A stretch of 64,000 nt of DNA from Bowmanella denitrificans (GTDB lineage: Bacteria > Pseudomonadota > Gammaproteobacteria > Enterobacterales > Alteromonadaceae): NCBI RefSeq assembly GCF_002887595.1, contig NZ_PEBU01000016.1:1-64000 (forward strand). Direction: 5' to 3'. Positions 57,264-64,000 of the stretch are shown here, one piece after another. Positions within the stretch are counted from its first letter, which is position 1; every line of letters starts with the position of its first letter. A model generated the notes under the pieces. It made no database searches. It was not told the origin of the DNA and was given only the letters and a program-made list of their open reading frames with translations. Both the position numbers and the translations under genes were made by a program.

Positions 57264-57959
57264 CTATTCAAGGGGCGACTTTAGACTGATAGCGATGCAC
57301 CAGACTTCAATATGCAAATCGACCCTGGCGCATCGCAGCGTATGACACAGACTGCTGATGGTGGTGCCGGTGGTGATGACATCATCTAATACGGCAATAT
57401 GTCGGTAGGGAAGGGGTCCATTCAGGCTGAATGCGTCACGTAAATTGTGTCTGCGCTGTGCCCCCGTCAGTTCGGTCTGCGGCAACGTCGCCTTGCTGCG
57501 CCGACATAAGTGTTGGTCTACTGGAATATGACTCAGCCTGGACAATTGCCCGGCAATTTCGCCTGCCTGGTTATACCTGCGCCGCATGTAGCGACTGGCA
57601 TGTAAAGGCATGGGCAATATGGCTTCAGGTAAATCTTGCCTGGCAAACAGTGTCAGGCGGTAAAACTGTTCGGCCAGAGCCTTGGCACAGAGCAACCTCT
57701 GGCTGAACTTCAATGACGTGATTAGTCGGTCCCAGGGCCACTGATAAGGGGCGCAGGCCACCAACCTTTGGTAGTTTATGTTTTCCAGGCCCTGTGCAAT
57801 GTCAGGCCGGTTCAACAGATTGTGTTGGTATTGAGCCAGGTTAAGTATTGGTAGATCTGCCTGGCAATGCTGGCATAACAGCGTGTGGCTGTCCTGCAAA
57901 CATAGCAGGCAAGCCTGGCGGTGCATTCCCTGCAACAAGCTTCGAATTGAAATTGGCAT
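57264..57959 (-). CDS. comF: ComF family phosphoribosyltransferase-like protein
   Basis: 231 residues. Four N-terminal cysteines (17, 20, 29, 32) form a zinc ribbon, and the C-terminal half is a type I phosphoribosyltransferase fold with the PRPP motif VLDDVITTGTTISS. The family (ComF/GntX) is needed for DNA uptake in several naturally competent bacteria, although its enzymatic step is unknown. Divergent from bioH across 40 nt, as in E. coli and Vibrio. Confidence 0.93.
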   Translation of the reverse strand: MPISIRSLLQGMHRQACLLCLQDSHTLLCQHCQADLPILNLAQYQHNLLNRPDIAQGLENINYQRLVACAPYQWPWDRLITSLKFSQRLLCAKALAEQFYRLTLFARQDLPEAILPMPLHASRYMRRRYNQAGEIAGQLSRLSHIPVDQHLCRRSKATLPQTELTGAQRRHNLRDAFSLNGPLPYRHIAVLDDVITTGTTISSLCHTLRCARVDLHIEVWCIAISLKSPLE

Positions 57960-57999
57960 CCCTGAGATTAAACTATATGGCCCTTATGAATAAGAGTAG

Positions 58000-58779
58000 A
58001 TGACTTTGTCTTTAACCTGCGACTCCATAGGCTGCGGCCCCGATATATTGTTACTGCATGGCTGGGGGCTGAATAGTGAAGTCTGGCAGCCGCTACTGGA
58101 TCGTCTGCAAAGCCATTTCTGTTTTCATTTACTGGACTTACCTGGATTTGGTGTGAATCATCAGCTTGCACCCGACCACTACAATCTGGCCACCGTAACT
58201 GAACTGGTTGCCCGGCATTTGACGCGGCCAACTGTGGTACTGGGCTGGTCTTTGGGGGGCCTGGTTGCTCAGCAGTTGGCATTGCAGTATCCACAGCGGG
58301 TGCGTGCTTTAGTTTGTATAACCAGTAGCCCCAGGTTTTTAGCCGATGATAACTGGCCTGGTATCAAAGACGATGTGCTCAGAGCCTTTGCCGCCCAATT
58401 GCGTTCAGACCCGGCGGCAACAGTGGAAAGATTTTTAGCCATACAGGCGCTGGGTAGTGAAAGAGCCAGGGCGGATATTCAATTGTTGAAACAGCAGATA
58501 AGCCGACGCCCAACGGCCAACCCTGTTGCTTTGAAGCAAGGCCTTAATATTCTCAGGGAAGCTGACCTTCGTCATCAGCTTAAGCAGATTGAATGTCCAA
58601 CTTTACGAATTTACGGTCGCAATGACAGTTTGGTACCAAAGGCGGCGCTGGAGCAGATTGAAGCCTTGCAACCCCAAGCCACGTCCATGTTATTTCCCAA
58701 GGCTTCGCACGCGCCTTTTATTTCCCATGCAGATGAATTCGCTGAGGCGCTGCACCATTACCTTGCAAGGTTGAGTTGA
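58000..58779 (+). CDS. bioH: pimeloyl-[acyl-carrier protein] methyl ester esterase
   Basis: 259-residue alpha/beta hydrolase that frees pimeloyl-ACP from its methyl ester and so ends the early part of biotin synthesis. The catalytic triad is Ser84 (GWSLGG), Asp209 (GRNDSLVP) and His237 (ASHAPF); the oxyanion HGWG is near residue 20. Position next to comF is conserved. No other bio genes are in the window. Confidence 0.94.
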   Translation: MTLSLTCDSIGCGPDILLLHGWGLNSEVWQPLLDRLQSHFCFHLLDLPGFGVNHQLAPDHYNLATVTELVARHLTRPTVVLGWSLGGLVAQQLALQYPQRVRALVCITSSPRFLADDNWPGIKDDVLRAFAAQLRSDPAATVERFLAIQALGSERARADIQLLKQQISRRPTANPVALKQGLNILREADLRHQLKQIECPTLRIYGRNDSLVPKAALEQIEALQPQATSMLFPKASHAPFISHADEFAEALHHYLARLS

Positions 58780-58876
58780 CAACTGGGTATATAAAATCAC
58801 ACCAAGGTGTATCCGTCAGGCTTCATTTTCTGGCATTTCTGGTTAATAATTAGCCATGAGGTAATAGGGGTAGTCT

Positions 58877-59197
58877 ATGTCGGTGAATTTCGATAGTAAT
58901 ATCAATTCTGCCATTATTTCGGGTACGTTGGGTTTGCAACGTGCCTCTGATGGCATAACTCAACATTCCATCAACCTGGCCCAGCAGCAGGCCCAGTTGC
59001 GCGATCCTAAAGAAGTGCTGGCCGAAGCGGCTCAGCAGCAGATTGGCCTTAGCACTAAGTTGCTGCCCAAAGGGGGTGACAATGTGACTAATGATTTGGT
59101 CGGCCTGACCCTGAATTTACGCAATGCCCAGGCCAATGCCAAAGTGTTGGATGTTGCTAAAGACACGGTAGGCAGGTTAATAGACGAGATTGCCTGA
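58877..59197 (+). CDS. small helical protein of unknown function
   Basis: 106 residues; no family recognised with certainty. It is mostly helical, starts [27 protein letters not shown] and has heptad-like runs ([30 protein letters not shown]) reminiscent of flagellin- or hook-associated coiled coils, but no signal or anchor. It lies 2 nt before the SprA-like gene, so the two are probably co-expressed. Confidence 0.7.
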   Translation: MSVNFDSNINSAIISGTLGLQRASDGITQHSINLAQQQAQLRDPKEVLAEAAQQQIGLSTKLLPKGGDNVTNDLVGLTLNLRNAQANAKVLDVAKDTVGRLIDEIA

Positions 59198-59199
59198 TT

Positions 59200-60150
59200 A
59201 TGATGAATATCGTCGCGCCAGCACTCACAGCCATTCCGCTGAACACCGCCAACTTCAATACTGAAGCGGCGCGGCGTGACAATATTGCTCGGGAAACTGT
59301 GCCACAGCTGAGCAACACCGAAAATTCAGCAGCAGAATCCGGATTGGGTTCAGAGTCTGATCGGGTAAAAACCCCAGGGCAGGCACCTCAGCCCGTTACA
59401 TACGAAAAACCCCAGGCTAATCAGCAAGCGCTGGCGCAAGGTCAGAATGGTCAGAACAAAGACAACGGCGAAGATCCCAGTGCTGGTAAACAGGATGCCA
59501 AAGATCAGCAGCAACAGAGTGCCGAACAGAAGAAAGTTGAAGAGCTGAAACAACGGGATCAGGAAGTTCGCGCTCATGAGCAAGCGCATGCCGCTACAGG
59601 AGGGCAACATGCCGGAGCACCTTCCTATGAATTCGAAACCGGACCGGATGGCAAACGTTATGCGGTAGGTGGCGAAGTGAATATCGACATCTCTGAGGAA
59701 AAATCTCCGCAGGATACATTGCGTAAGATGCAACAGGTGAGAGCTGCCGCCCTTGCGCCGGCTGAACCCTCGCCACAAGATTTACGGGTTGCCGCTGAAG
59801 CTCAACAAAAAGCCTCGCAAGCCAGACAGGACATTGCCAGCCAATCAGCCGACAAGGCTGATCAGGCATATCAGTCGGCTTTTTCTGCAGAAGATGCTAA
59901 GCCCACAACCAATATTGCTTCTGCCCCTGAGCTGGATGAGATTGTCGATGGCAATGTCAGTCCACCTACCCGCAAATTACAGGAAGATGATCCGGTGGCT
60001 GAAGCGGCGGGCCTGGAAAGTAGTAGTGCTGAATTTAAACAGTCTCAGGCTAGTTTGGATTTTGACATCACTGCGCGGAGTTTGCGCATTGAGAGTTTTT
60101 ACCAGCAAATCTCGCAGCCAAGAGAGTATTCATTGCGACACAGTGCCTGA
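59200..60150 (+). CDS. SprA-related putative metalloprotease
   Basis: 316 residues. A long low-complexity N-terminal part, rich in Q, N, D and K (about 60-120), leads to [13 protein letters not shown] (HExxH-like, His126 to His130) and [24 protein letters not shown], the core of the putative metalloprotease family known from Campylobacter and many gammaproteobacteria. The C-terminal 130 residues are disordered, with many A, Q and D. No signal peptide. Activity has not been shown for the family; other than the HExxH pattern the assignment is by resemblance. Confidence 0.85.
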   Translation: MMNIVAPALTAIPLNTANFNTEAARRDNIARETVPQLSNTENSAAESGLGSESDRVKTPGQAPQPVTYEKPQANQQALAQGQNGQNKDNGEDPSAGKQDAKDQQQQSAEQKKVEELKQRDQEVRAHEQAHAATGGQHAGAPSYEFETGPDGKRYAVGGEVNIDISEEKSPQDTLRKMQQVRAAALAPAEPSPQDLRVAAEAQQKASQARQDIASQSADKADQAYQSAFSAEDAKPTTNIASAPELDEIVDGNVSPPTRKLQEDDPVAEAAGLESSSAEFKQSQASLDFDITARSLRIESFYQQISQPREYSLRHSA

Positions 60151-60152
60151 AT

Positions 60153-60186
60153 AAACAACAACGCCCCGGATGGGGCGTTGTTGTTT
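60153..60186. terminator. bidirectional Rho-independent terminator
   Basis: 15-bp perfect stem with GGAT loop; the GCCCC/GGGGC core is flanked by AAC/GTT repeats. Lies between the convergent SprA-like and tex genes, starting 3 nt after the SprA-like stop. Confidence 0.85.
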
Positions 60187-60191
60187 GTGCT

Positions 60192-62525
60192 TCAGGATTT
60201 TTTAGCTTTGGCAAACGCTTCGGCCAGGGCATTACCCATCGCGCTATTGGCAGGTTGCGCCGCTCTTTGCGGTTTCGCTTGTTGGTGACGCTGGCCACCT
60301 TGTGGCTTGGCACCTCTTTCTGGTTTGGTTGCAGATTGTCTTGGTTGCGACTGCTTGGACGTAGGTTCATCATTCAGGCGCATACTGAAAGAGATGCGGT
60401 TTCGCGCGACATCCACCTCCATGACCTTCACCTTAACAATATCCCCGGCTTTGACGACTTCCCTTGGGTCTGAAATAAATTTATCTGTCATCGCAGAGAT
60501 ATGCACCAGACCATCCTGATGCACGCCCACATCGACAAATGCGCCAAAGTTGGCCACGTTACTGACCACGCCTTCGAGGATCATGCCGGGTTTCAGGTCG
60601 CTAACCTGTTCAACCCCTTCCTTAAAGGTGGCGGTTTTAAACTCTGGACGGGGGTCACGTCCGGGCTTGTCCAATTCCGCCAGAATGTCAGTGATAGTGG
60701 GAATACCAAAGGTATCATTGGCAAAGTCCGCCGGTTTTAAGGATTTTAGTAAATCCTTATTGCCCATCAGTGCCACAACCTCAGCGCCGGCACTTTGACT
60801 GATATGTTTGACCAGCTCATAGGCTTCGGGGTGCACAGCGGATGCATCCAAGGGATTGTCTCCACCAACCACTCGCAAGAAGCCAGCCGCCTGTTCAAAG
60901 GCTTTAGGCCCCAGCCGTTCCACTTTCAAAAGTTGTTTGCGGTCTTTAAAGGCACCATTCTGGTCGCGGTAGCCGACAATATTCTGTGCCAGGGTGCGAT
61001 TCAAACCGGAGACATAACTAAGCAGGGCAGGGGAAGCCATATTCACATCCACACCCACTGCGTTTACGCAATCCTCAACTACAGTATCCAGTGATTTGCC
61101 CAACTGACTTTGACTGACGTCGTGCTGGTACTGGCCAACGCCAATGGCCTTGGGTTCAATTTTTACCAATTCTGCTAAGGGGTCTTGCAGGCGGCGGGCG
61201 ATGGACACCGCACCTCGCAATGACACATCCATTCCCGGCAACTCGTTTGATGCCAGTTCAGAGGCTGAGTAAACAGATGCGCCAGCTTCGCTGACCATGA
61301 TTTTATTGATCTTCAAATCAGGCAGGGCTTTGACGACTTCGGCAGCAAGCTTATCGGTTTCCCTGGACGCTGTACCATTGCCGATACTGATCAACTGGAC
61401 TTTATGCTGCTGGCACATGGACGCCAGGGTACGCACCGATTTATCCCACTGATTCTGTGGAGCATGGGGATAAATAGTGTTAGTTGCCAGTACCTTACCG
61501 GTGTTATCTACTACGGCTACTTTTACGCCAGTACGCAGACCGGGGTCCAGTCCCATGGTGACCTTGGCGCCAGCTGGAGCGGCCATCAGCAGGTCCTTCA
61601 GGTTGTTGGCAAACACACTGATCGCTTCCAATTCAGCTTTTTCGCGTAAGGTACCAAAGAGTTCATTTTCCATATGTAGCAGGATTTTCACCCGCCAGGT
61701 CCATTGCACCACGCTTTGCAGCCATTTGTCTGCGGCCCGGCCACTATCACGTATCTCCAGATGTTGGGCGATAATGTTTTCACACTGAGAACTGCGATCG
61801 CCTTCTTCATTCGCTGGATCGGCGTTCATCGATACCTGCAGCAGGCCTTCATTACGTCCACGGAACATCGCCAGGGCACGATGTGAAGGGGTTTTGCCCA
61901 GTAATTCACTATGTTCAAAGTAATCAGAGTATTTCGCCGCTTCTTTTTCTTTTCCTGGCGCTACACGGCTTTGAATATGTGCTTCACGGTTCAGGTGCAG
62001 ACGAATTTTCTGCAGCAGCTCTGCGTCTTCGGCAAAGCGCTCCATAAGGATATAACGGGCGCCTTCCAACGCAGCCTTAGTATCAGCCACTTCGTTACTG
62101 AGATACTGGGTCGCCAGTGTTTCTGGATCCTGGTCGGGATTGTCAAACAAGCTGTTCGCCAAAGGTTCCAAGCCAGCTTCAATGGCAATTTGCCCTTTGG
62201 TACGACGCTTTGGCTTATAGGGCAGGTATAGGTCTTCCAGCTCAGTCTTGTTATCCACTGCCAGGATTTTTGCTTCCAGCTCAGCCGTCAGCTTCTGCTG
62301 TTCACCGATAGATTTGAGAATCACCTGACGGCGGTCCTCCAGTTCACGCAGATAGCCCAATCGTTGTTCCAGGGTTCTTAACTGCGCATCATCCAAGCCG
62401 TTGGTGGCTTCCTTTCGATAACGGGCTATAAAGGGCACTGTGGCGCCGTCGTCCAGCAAGGCTACTGCGGCCTGGACCTGGTGAGGAGAAACGGAGAGTT
62501 CTGAGGCAATTTTTTCTATGATCAT
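60192..62525 (-). CDS. tex: Tex family RNA-binding transcription accessory protein
   Basis: 777 residues. Tex N-terminal helical domain ([18 protein letters not shown]), YqgF/RuvC-like domain ([17 protein letters not shown]), helix-hairpin-helix pair, and a C-terminal S1 RNA-binding domain ([31 protein letters not shown]). The tail is rich in Q, K, R and P. Start at 62525 with AAGG in front; the frame stays open to 62627 without support. The protein binds nucleic acids and the elongation complex; its task is only partly known. greB, an elongation factor gene, is the next gene upstream. Confidence 0.95.
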   Translation of the reverse strand: MIIEKIASELSVSPHQVQAAVALLDDGATVPFIARYRKEATNGLDDAQLRTLEQRLGYLRELEDRRQVILKSIGEQQKLTAELEAKILAVDNKTELEDLYLPYKPKRRTKGQIAIEAGLEPLANSLFDNPDQDPETLATQYLSNEVADTKAALEGARYILMERFAEDAELLQKIRLHLNREAHIQSRVAPGKEKEAAKYSDYFEHSELLGKTPSHRALAMFRGRNEGLLQVSMNADPANEEGDRSSQCENIIAQHLEIRDSGRAADKWLQSVVQWTWRVKILLHMENELFGTLREKAELEAISVFANNLKDLLMAAPAGAKVTMGLDPGLRTGVKVAVVDNTGKVLATNTIYPHAPQNQWDKSVRTLASMCQQHKVQLISIGNGTASRETDKLAAEVVKALPDLKINKIMVSEAGASVYSASELASNELPGMDVSLRGAVSIARRLQDPLAELVKIEPKAIGVGQYQHDVSQSQLGKSLDTVVEDCVNAVGVDVNMASPALLSYVSGLNRTLAQNIVGYRDQNGAFKDRKQLLKVERLGPKAFEQAAGFLRVVGGDNPLDASAVHPEAYELVKHISQSAGAEVVALMGNKDLLKSLKPADFANDTFGIPTITDILAELDKPGRDPRPEFKTATFKEGVEQVSDLKPGMILEGVVSNVANFGAFVDVGVHQDGLVHISAMTDKFISDPREVVKAGDIVKVKVMEVDVARNRISFSMRLNDEPTSKQSQPRQSATKPERGAKPQGGQRHQQAKPQRAAQPANSAMGNALAEAFAKAKKS

Positions 62526-62702
62526 GGGGTGCCTTGCTGGCTTTAGACAAAAATAAACAGGGCCTTTATAAGGGCTATACAGGGAAAATTCCAGTCTGCA
62601 TGGGATGATTGTGTGGAAAAAACACAATGTGAGGTCGGTATTGGCGTTTCGATCACAACAGTGTCTTATTCAGTACGGTCAGTCCGGGGTGATAACAGTC
62701 GG

Positions 62703-63188
62703 CTAATTTGCTGTTTCGCTTGTATATTGAATAGCCACAACGAACCATTGTTTGCGACCTGTTGGCGTTTCTACCCAGGCTTCGTCGTCTACCTCTTTTT
62801 TTAGCAGGGCTCTGGCCATAGGCGAATCTATAGAGATATAGTCTTTACGCGCATAGATTTCATCCGGCCCCACAATGCGAAACTTGAGCAACTCCCCTTG
62901 CTCATTTTCCACTTCCACCCAGGCACCAAAGAACACTTTGCCCTGCTGTTGAGGGGAGTAATCTACCACCTTGATAATCTCAAGGCGCTTACGTATATAT
63001 CTGACGCGTCTGTCTATCTCACGAAGAAGCTTTTTGTTGTACTGGTAATCCGCATTTTCGCTGCGATCACCCAGGCTGGCTGCCCAAGCCACCTTCTTGG
63101 TGACTTCGGGGCGCTTCTCTCGCCATAAATGATCCAACTCCTGCTTGAGACTATTGAAGCCTTCTCTGGTGATAAGGTTGGTTTTCAT
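62703..63188 (-). CDS. greB: transcription elongation factor GreB
   Basis: 161 residues. The N-terminal coiled coil reaches into the RNA polymerase channel and carries the acidic tip GDRSENADYQYNKK; the C-terminal FKBP-like domain has VRIVGPDEIYA-type FRIVGPDEIYARKDYISIDSP and GDEAWV-like EVDDEAWVETPTG. Rescues backtracked polymerase by RNA cleavage. Start at MKTNLITREGF; open frame begins at 63251. Same strand as tex, 177 nt apart. Confidence 0.95.
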   Translation of the reverse strand: MKTNLITREGFNSLKQELDHLWREKRPEVTKKVAWAASLGDRSENADYQYNKKLLREIDRRVRYIRKRLEIIKVVDYSPQQQGKVFFGAWVEVENEQGELLKFRIVGPDEIYARKDYISIDSPMARALLKKEVDDEAWVETPTGRKQWFVVAIQYTSETAN

Positions 63189-63488
63189 AGGGATGTTAAT
63201 TTTGGTACCACTGATGGCGCATGTTATAGCCTCTAGTCTGAATAATGTCACTATAACTTAGGCGCAATCTAAGGCGGACTTTTATGACAAAAATGTTTCA
63301 AAATCACAAGGCAAAAAAGCCGTGATCTTCTACACTAAAACTGAGGTAACGGCAGAGCGATATGGTGGTCAAGAGCCTTTCAAACTGCTTGAGTTACCGC
63401 TGACGCATCTGACCATGCTACTGGGTTTGATGCTTAACATCTTGTCATTGAAACTGAGCTGAGTAGCGAACAAATTGGCAAACGAGTA

Positions 63489-63511
63489 ACCGGCATCAAT
63501 GCCGGCCCACG
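63489..63511. repeat. REP-like palindromic repeat, copy 2
   Basis: Same layout as the element at 56-78: 7-bp stem (CCGGCAT / ATGCCGG), CA loop, and a CCCACG tail in the same orientation. Two stem differences from copy 1 are compensatory (A-T to C-G and T-A to C-G). Copy 1 pairs one base further out. Confidence 0.6.
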
Positions 63512-63584
63512 TCACCCGTATAACGGGTATTGCAATGAAGGACCCAAGGTTCAGCAAGGAAATAGCTGGGTAGGACAAGAAGCG

Positions 63585-63612
63585 CCGGGCACATGTGCCC
63601 GGCTTTTTCTTT
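63585..63612 (+). terminator. GC-rich hairpin with T-run after the FKBP gene
   Basis: GCCGGGCACATGTGCCCGGC is a 20-bp palindrome followed on the plus strand by TTTTTCTTTTT. It immediately follows the stop of the minus-strand FKBP gene, where the T-run is on the wrong side, so it looks like a terminator reading from the left or a bidirectional one. Confidence 0.6.
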
Positions 63613-64000
63613 TTACTTGGCGCTATCTTCAATACCTAACAACTCAACTTCAAATACCAGAGTTGAGTTGGGGGTAATCGAGCCTGTTGAACGTTTGCCG
63701 TAGGCAAGTTCAGAGGGGATAAAGAACTTGAACTTGGAACCGACGTTCATCAGTTGCACGCCTTCAGTCCAGCCGGCAATAACCCGGTTCAGTGGGAATA
63801 CGGCTGGCTCGCCACGCTTATAAGACGAGTCAAACTCAGTTCCGTCCAACAGGGTGCCCTGATAATGTACCTGCACGGTATCTTCAGCTTTAGGTTTGGC
63901 ACCTTCGCCCTGCGTGATCACTTCATATTGCAGGCCGGATTCTGTTACGACCACGCCTTCGCGTTTAGCATTTTCAGCCAGGAAAGCCTTACCTGCTTCA
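63613..64000 (-). CDS. FKBP-type peptidyl-prolyl cis-trans isomerase (5' end cut by window edge)
   Basis: Partial gene of at least 128 codons; the reading frame continues past 64000, where it reads [22 protein letters not shown]. This is the linker helix of FkpA/FklB-type isomerases before the FKBP domain. The domain is complete here: [55 protein letters not shown] at 63954 could be mistaken for the start, but the upstream codons are clearly coding. Periplasmic FkpA or cytoplasmic FklB cannot be told apart without the N-terminus. Confidence 0.93.
   Translation of the reverse strand, partial: EAGKAFLAENAKREGVVVTESGLQYEVITQGEGAKPKAEDTVQVHYQGTLLDGTEFDSSYKRGEPAVFPLNRVIAGWTEGVQLMNVGSKFKFFIPSELAYGKRSTGSITPNSTLVFEVELLGIEDSAK

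Larger units (their letters stand above)
63189..63612. other. intergenic region upstream of greB
   Basis: 424 nt without a convincing gene. It contains a REP-like palindrome (63489-63511), a further small hairpin ACCCG-TATAA-CGGGT just after it, and a strong GC hairpin with a T-run on the plus strand near 63586-63612. The greB promoter should lie in the left part. A minus-strand open frame (63369-63632) is not supported. Confidence 0.55.

Noticed and set aside
58776-58781. TTGACA as -35 of a promoter for the small helical protein gene
   Set aside because: No -10 is found at 16-18 nt, and the TATATAAAA nearby lies only 6 nt away.
63369-63632. 87-codon minus-strand frame between the FKBP and greB genes
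   Set aside because: Overlaps the 3' end of the FKBP gene, runs through the terminator hairpin and REP element, and has no recognisable domain.

Overview
The window is a dense, mostly core stretch of a gammaproteobacterial chromosome. Gene content and order point to a marine Alteromonadales-type bacterium, but the genus cannot be fixed from the sequence alone. Typical landmarks are radC / coaBC-dut-slmA, rpmB-rpmG-mutM-coaD, kbl-tdh, glpE-glpG, ubiC-ubiA / plsB / lexA, a caa3-type cytochrome oxidase operon, nfuA, comF / bioH, tex and greB. No tRNA, rRNA, intact insertion sequence, prophage or CRISPR array was seen.

Layout. 1-5.5 kb: an SOS mutagenesis cassette on the minus strand (imuA-imuB-dnaE2) behind a perfect LexA box, with an EVE-domain gene facing away from the same box. 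5.9-10.6 kb: two secreted hydrolases (DUF885 and M28), a DUF1820 protein and a TetR regulator with a perfect palindrome at its start. 10.6-16.1 kb: housekeeping genes for chromosome segregation, dUTP hygiene, CoA synthesis, ribosomal proteins L28/L33 and base excision repair. 16.2-27.2 kb: a cell-surface region with a Wzi-like outer-membrane protein, an AT-rich secreted beta/gamma-crystallin gene and eight lipopolysaccharide-core genes (glycosyltransferases of the GT4, GT9, GT25, GT30 and GT-B types, plus Kdo kinase) that switch strand repeatedly. 27.3-31.4 kb: a three-gene unit of a small PstS-like periplasmic protein, an outer-membrane barrel and a membrane-anchored GGDEF-EAL protein; this is the best candidate for a little-described system. 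31.5-40.1 kb: threonine catabolism, GlpE/GlpG, an orphan FliL-like protein, ubiquinone synthesis, glycerol-3-phosphate acyltransferase and lexA with two operators.

40.1-40.7 kb is a non-coding block built from a duplicated 40-nt hairpin repeat. 40.7-48.9 kb is a complete aa3/caa3-type oxidase operon with its assembly factors (Cox11, SURF1, a CxxxC protein, heme O and heme A synthases, Sco). 48.9-57.2 kb holds a polysaccharide deacetylase, a DUF418 membrane protein, a membrane-bound AraC-type regulator directly followed by a MATE exporter, nfuA and a large M14 peptidase. 57.3-64 kb holds comF, bioH, a small protein plus an SprA-like putative metalloprotease, tex, greB and a truncated FKBP-type isomerase running off the right edge.

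How parts connect. lexA and the imuA-imuB-dnaE2 cassette form an SOS circuit within the window. The surface region supplies inner-core LPS (Kdo transfer, Kdo phosphorylation, heptose addition) and a capsule-binding type porin. The oxidase cluster carries nearly everything needed to build one terminal oxidase, including three separate candidate copper-handling proteins. A palindromic REP-like element occurs near both ends of the window, with compensatory base changes between the two copies.
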